A stretch of 13,637 nucleotides of DNA, from NCBI RefSeq assembly GCF_000524195.1, contig NW_020170431.1, positions 455,847 to 469,483 on the forward strand. The letters run 5' to 3'. Shown in pieces: positions 9,945 to 13,637 of this stretch. The position numbers and the translations under genes are program-made. Positions within the stretch are counted from its first letter, which is position 1, and each line of letters begins with the position of its first letter. The stretch comes from Echinococcus granulosus (lineage: Eukaryota > Platyhelminthes > Cestoda > Cyclophyllidea > Taeniidae). The notes below the pieces were generated by a model that worked only from the letters and a program-made list of their open reading frames with translations, made no database searches and was not told where the DNA came from.

Positions 9945-10917
9945 TCCATCAATGCGGGAAGTACCATCAGGGGAGGAGGGTCGAGGAGGCATAGATGTCG
10001 GCAGAACTTGTTTGCTCTTCAATGTGTGAACGATTGAAAGTGAATTAAACATGCTGCAATTGTACCTGCAGCTCACCACACAGAAGGCGAGCACAATCTC
10101 AGGATGTGAGGATGATGTGGTGAGTGCCTTAGAAGTGTGAAGTGGAAAACGAGTTGAGGAGTGAGAAATGAGTGAAACGTGTGGTAGTAACCAAGGTCGC
10201 GTACCTGCACTTAACGAGCATTGCAATGCAATAGAGACGTCCCTTTCATCGCATTTAAACGCAGTCTTTTGGTTGGTTGGTCGGTTAGTCGATCACCTTG
10301 CAATCCAAAGAGCCTGGACCATGGTGGAGGTGGGGATCATCCATTGATCAGCTATCACCTGTTCCCCATCTTCCCTTATCAGCCATCTATCATCCGTTAT
10401 CTATAATTTGTTGTTGCATGGTGTGTACAGGGGATCGGATCGATTCCCCTGACAACCTTCACCATTACTTTCCCATCACAGATGTTGTCGGTGTTGTGAA
10501 CCACATGTATCATCACTTGACTAACTGAGAGTTGCTTATGACACATTGGTGTCTTGGTTGCTTGCATCAACAGTGACACCTACACGTAATTCTTAGTAAT
10601 CTTTCGAAGTAGACAACTGTGCCCAATATGACGCATCTAGGTGTCAGTGAATCATCAGGAGGACCGCATATGTCAAGCAGGAGTGAGAAGTGAGCTTTTG
10701 CACCACATGCTGCATACCGCATACACCACACACCGAAAACCACATTCCTCACCTTCTACAAGACCGTACAACAGAGTGGAGGAGTTGGAGGTTTATGTTT
10801 AGTATCTGGACTATGGAGGTGGGTTCACCTTGGTTGAGTTCCTCAAGCGGATGTGCTTGAACCACATCACAGACTTGAGGTGATGGGAAGGATGGAGAAG
10901 TGAGGGTGGAAGGGGAG
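9945..10917 (-). repeat. Large inverted repeat, right arm (inside intron 1)
   Basis: This is the inverted counterpart of 3530-4550. The last bases of near-identity are 10352 on the inner side and 10917 on the outer side. Of the mismatches (left positions 3539, 3544, 3547, 3649, 3739, 3775, 4059) six are transitions and three fall within 9 bp of the outer edge, so the core 548 bp differ at only 4 sites. Beyond 10917 this arm continues into a further, older copy of part of itself, which the left arm lacks. Confidence 0.93.
10269..10292 (+). repeat. Imperfect (GGTT)n tetranucleotide repeat
   Basis: TTGGTTGGTTGGTCGGTTAG is a short degenerate GGTT tract, placed in the right arm where the left arm carries the TGAC-type tract. 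Confidence 0.65.
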
Positions 10918-11090
10918 CAGTGAGCTTTTACAAGACATGCTGCATGCCGCATACACCACATGCCACAAACCACATTCGGCACCATGTCTATGACCGTACA
11001 ACATAGCTAAGCAGAAGGTAGCTTCTGTTCTAGCGTTGGAATCTGAAACCACATCACACAACATCATAAACCGATTTAAAATGACGTCGG
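10918..11090 (-). repeat. Extra diverged tandem unit next to the right arm
   Basis: Read on the - strand, this segment resembles the neighbouring unit at about 10688-10917. The stretch at 10935-10975 (GAATGTGGTTT, then GTGGTGTATGCGG and ATGCAGCATG) repeats at about 10705-10747, an offset near 230 bp. The motif GACCGTACAACA on the + strand recurs at 10992 and 10762. AACCACATCACA appears at 11047 and 10860, so spacing differs by an internal indel of about 40 bp. The left arm has only one such unit and stops where this extra unit would begin. Confidence 0.75.
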
Positions 11091-11230
11091 GTGGTAGGGA
11101 GGAGGTGAGAGGGCTGGGGCGGAAAGGGAAGGAGAGTAGACCGACCCTCGGGTTATGCCAAAAACAATCGCCTAAACTGTTTTTAATCATCTAATGGCAG
11201 CATATATGGGCCATCAGGAAGGCCATCTCT

Positions 11231-11249
11231 AAAAAATTATCAATTTTTT
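11231..11249. repeat. AT hairpin AAAAAATT-ATC-AATTTTTT
   Basis: Perfect 8-bp arms around a 3-base loop in intron 1, just beyond the repeat cluster. It is low complexity. Confidence 0.4.
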
Positions 11250-12542
11250 TTTACTAAAATATTGCATTGGCAACCTAGCATTCAAGATTGTTGAATATTT
11301 TAGGCATGATATCAAATTCTTCATTAATGGTAGCAAGTAACAATCACAAATGCACTTGATACAAATTACTACAGTTTTCACTACTTTAAAATTCCTCATC
11401 TCCGTTGTCGCATTAAATTTAACTGGGTAAAATTTAAAAATTAGGTCGCACTACGTAAAAGTGGGCGATATTCTAGGTGAGAAGGGAGTGGGAAACATGC
11501 TATCCCCACTGCAATCGATTTGAGGAAGTATCTGGGAAATTTTTTCTTCTGCTATCCGATGGAGCAGAGTTTCTTGCATTTTTGCTCTTTTTCTATGTGA
11601 AGAAATTTTACGCGTTAGAGGGAGAGAAAGAGAGTGAGACGTGTCGATTAGGTTGCGCACGTTTTCCGCCTACTTGAACATCCAATTTTTTGCTTGGATT
11701 ACGACACTGATGTATCAGCGTATCCTCACCTCCACTTTCCCTTTCCTCCTGGAACAACTTGTGATCGTGCCATCTTGATAGCACACCTACAACGCATTAC
11801 TATGCTTGAAGGGACTAGGTTTACTCATAATTTAGTCAAACATGCTATCAAGGGATGTGGAAGGAGGTAAATTTGTTTTCGACATCTGCAGGTTTATGCT
11901 TCTACCAAGAAGGTGAAGTGTTTAACTCAAAATCGTGAATTTTGGTTTTATTTTCTACTGAGAGCCAAATCGGGTCCTGTCTTAAAGGAGCTAGTTCACT
12001 CCAGCCACCCTTTATCAAGGCAAAGTGGAAACTGTCAATGCCAGTGCATGTATGCTCATGAACCTTCAAGCCGAATACCTCGAGCCTAGTAGATCAGCAA
12101 CAGAATCTCTGAATGATGCCAACTTATGTGATTATGTTAATGACGATCTGGGAGGCCGACTTTGGAGATTGAAATGAGAAATTTGTCTCACATAAACCTG
12201 CTTGAATGCCACACCACGCCTTACAACACAAACGATTCTTCGTGAAGAATTTGTAAACCAAATGAGATTTGATGTTTCCAAGCAGGAATGGATAAGATCC
12301 ACGAGTGAATAGTGATAGCCCGTCACATGTCATCAGGCTTATTGTGTACCTATAATCCTGCCAATTCAGCTTTCCACTCTAATTTGTTAAATTAGGCATG
12401 ATCACTGAGGAAGGAGTAGCTGTTACCGACTGACTCAAGAGAGGCCATTAAGCGGAAGAATTAACACACAGATAAGCACTTAAGTAACTAAAATTAGCAT
12501 TAATTCAAATTAAATGGGGCAATTTTTTTGTTCTCCTTTCAG

Positions 12543-12810
12543 CCGAATGTTTCCACCGTTTAAAGTCAAGGTGTCGGGATTGGAAAAACAAACCAAGTAC
12601 GTCATGATGTTGGAGGTTGTTGCCGCAGATGACTGTCGGTACAAATTTCACAATAATCAGTGGATGGTGGCAGGCAAGGCAGATCCCGAGATGCCCAAAC
12701 GCATGTACATTCATCCCGATTCTCCGGCTACTGGGGAACAGTGGATGCAAAAGATCATCTCCTTCCACAAACTCAAGCTCACCAACAACATCTCTGACAA
12801 ACACGGTTTT
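12543..12810 (+). CDS. T-box transcription factor, Tbx2/Tbx3 (omb/bifid) type, coding exon 2
   Basis: This 268-bp exon supplies one base to the split Arg codon and then 89 codons (residues 64-152, counted from the 8304 start). It holds RRMFPPFK (63-70), whose Arg pair lies in the DNA-contacting part of T domains. Next come [13 protein letters not shown] (88-100), [20 protein letters not shown] (103-122) and SPATGEQWM (123-131). It ends with [16 protein letters not shown] (137-152). [14 protein letters not shown] and NNISDKHGF are diagnostic of Tbx2/3; Tbx4/5 and Brachyury differ at these sites. The acceptor is a T-rich tract ending ttctcctttcag and the donor is TTT|gtaagt, so the following intron is phase 0. 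The C-terminal half of the T domain, including the helix that enters the minor groove, is missing and must be encoded downstream. Family members are mostly transcriptional repressors in development; that role is known for the family and not shown here. Confidence 0.97.
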
Positions 12811-13033
12811 GTAAGTAACTAGCTCTGTTTGGTGTGCTGCCCTTCAGAATAAGTCATCACAGGATTAGGAAAAAGAAGACTTTTACTTCCCTGTCGTATT
12901 TAGGGGATTAGGGCTGGGGGTGTTCAACAGTCAGTCCATTTTGTGTGTCAGTTGCCTTTCCTAGGCAGCCATTCAGTGAAACCGGCCTACCATTCTACCG
13001 TCTGTTAAAGCCTCTTATCCAAAGCGCTATGAC

Positions 13034-13054
13034 GGTTAAAGTGACACTTTAACC
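13034..13054. repeat. 21-bp palindrome in intron 2
   Basis: GGTTAAAGTG, one base, then CACTTTAACC: perfect 10-bp arms around a central A. The inverted AAAGTG halves could bind a dimeric factor, but no factor can be named with confidence. Confidence 0.75.
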
Positions 13055-13517
13055 CGCCCTAAAGAGTGGATGGTTGCGTTGTGAAAATATGACGTTGGAG
13101 CCAAGGTGGTGTGGGGTGGAGTGGTATGGAAGAAAGGCCAACGTGATAGTGAGTGTCATTTGAGGGAGGTGAAGTGGCACCACAAAACGCGCACCTGTCT
13201 TCTAATTACACGGAAGTTGAAGGAGTAAACAGTGGAGGAGGCAGAGTGGGAGAAGTAGGAGCCGCACTTAATGTTCATCCCTCCCCCCCCCACCACAATC
13301 CACCCCTTCACTTTCACGGAAAGGAAAGTGACAATGCGCCCACATAACACTTCAGAGCCACATTTTGGCAAGCAAAATTAGAGACCAGGGAAAAAAAGGA
13401 TGATGTGAAAGGTGGAGCTGTGTCGTGAAAAGGGGAGGGTGGGTGCGATGTCCATATGGCGCTGTTGGGGGAAACCACTCTCCCAACCATTTCTCCCTTC
13501 CTACCTGGATGGGCATC

Positions 13518-13547
13518 CCACCACCACCACCACCACCACCACCACCA

Positions 13548-13550
<3 letters not shown>
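13518..13550 (+). repeat. (CCA)11 trinucleotide microsatellite
   Basis: Eleven perfect CCA units directly joined to the CA repeat that follows; on the other strand it would read as a run of Trp or Gly codons, which is not a gene. It lies in intron 2. Confidence 0.97.

Positions 13551-13637
<87 letters not shown>
13551..13637 (+). repeat. (CA)n dinucleotide microsatellite reaching the window end
   Basis: At least 87 perfect bases of CA repeat, about 43 units, still continuing at the last base, so the true length is unknown. Its perfection implies it is young and probably length-polymorphic. Confidence 0.98.

Larger units (their letters stand above)
8492..12542 (+). other. Intron 1 of the T-box gene (phase 2)
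   Basis: The donor GTGAGT at 8492 and the acceptor TTCTCCTTTCAG ending at 12542 are both near consensus. Joining them restores SGRRMFPPF, the uninterrupted T-domain sequence, which confirms the splice. At this position, between the two Arg codons, an intron is as far as I recall widely shared among T-box genes. The 4051-bp intron carries the right arm of the large inverted repeat plus its extra tandem unit (9945 to about 11090). Open frames inside it, such as 9104-9406 and 8763-9017, have no recognisable domains. Confidence 0.93.
12811..13637 (+). other. Intron 2 of the T-box gene, 5' part, cut by the window edge
   Basis: It begins with the donor GTAAGT right after the Phe codon of KHGF (phase 0). 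In vertebrate Tbx3 this junction is the site of an alternatively spliced short insert; no such exon is evident in the 827 bp present. The segment contains a 21-bp palindrome, a C-rich tract near 13280 and the compound microsatellite that runs off the edge. No coding sequence is recognisable. Confidence 0.88.

Noticed and set aside
13314..13637. Long - strand frames reading Cys-Val and Trp or Gly runs
   Set aside because: These are translations of the CA and CCA microsatellites, not genes.
1..13637. CRISPR array, tRNA or rRNA genes, bacterial operon signals
   Set aside because: No regularly spaced repeats, no tRNA cloverleaf or rRNA core sequence was recognised by eye, and the spliced T-box gene shows this is eukaryotic DNA.

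Overview
This window looks like animal nuclear DNA. It holds the 5' part of one gene that I recognise firmly: a Tbx2/Tbx3 (optomotor-blind/bifid) subfamily T-box transcription factor on the + strand. Two coding exons are visible (8304-8491 and 12543-12810), joined by a 4051-bp phase-2 GT-AG intron. Spliced, they give 152 codons covering the N-terminal part of the T-box DNA-binding domain. The rest of the domain and the C-terminal regulatory region must lie beyond the right edge. The host is a bilaterian. The moderate base composition, multi-kb intron, sparse genes and divergent start of the T domain would suit an invertebrate such as a flatworm, but that is a guess.

Layout: 1-3529 is non-coding upstream sequence with G-rich tracts, short simple repeats and a decayed dispersed repeat pair (2379/3034). 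3530-4550 is the left arm of a roughly 1-kb inverted repeat. 4551-7840 is AT-rich non-coding sequence. 7840-8200 is a CpG-richer, promoter-like block with two NF-Y-type CCAAT motifs, a repeated GTGCGCACCA motif and a 28-bp alternating purine-pyrimidine tract. T-box exon 1 follows at once. Intron 1 contains the right arm of the inverted repeat (9945-10917) plus an extra diverged tandem unit (10918 to about 11090). Exon 2 is followed by intron 2, which holds a perfect 10-bp-arm palindrome and ends in a (CCA)11-(CA)43 microsatellite that the window edge cuts.

The most notable structure is the inverted repeat. Its outer 566 bp match at 559 positions with no gap (7 mismatches counted by eye), while the inner ~450 bp are clearly homologous but only about 80% identical in their best stretch, with indels. 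This abrupt change suggests gene conversion or recombination between arms, or a recent mosaic element. The arms enclose 6.3 kb that includes the promoter and exon 1 of a developmental regulator. The second item is a possible +1 frame disruption at an A6 run in exon 1 (8312-8317): a 38-codon upstream frame with strong Kozak starts abuts the T-box frame one base out of register.

No RNA genes, CRISPR arrays, complete transposase genes or bacterial-type operons were seen. Nearly all other open frames are short, lack recognisable domains and are judged to be chance.
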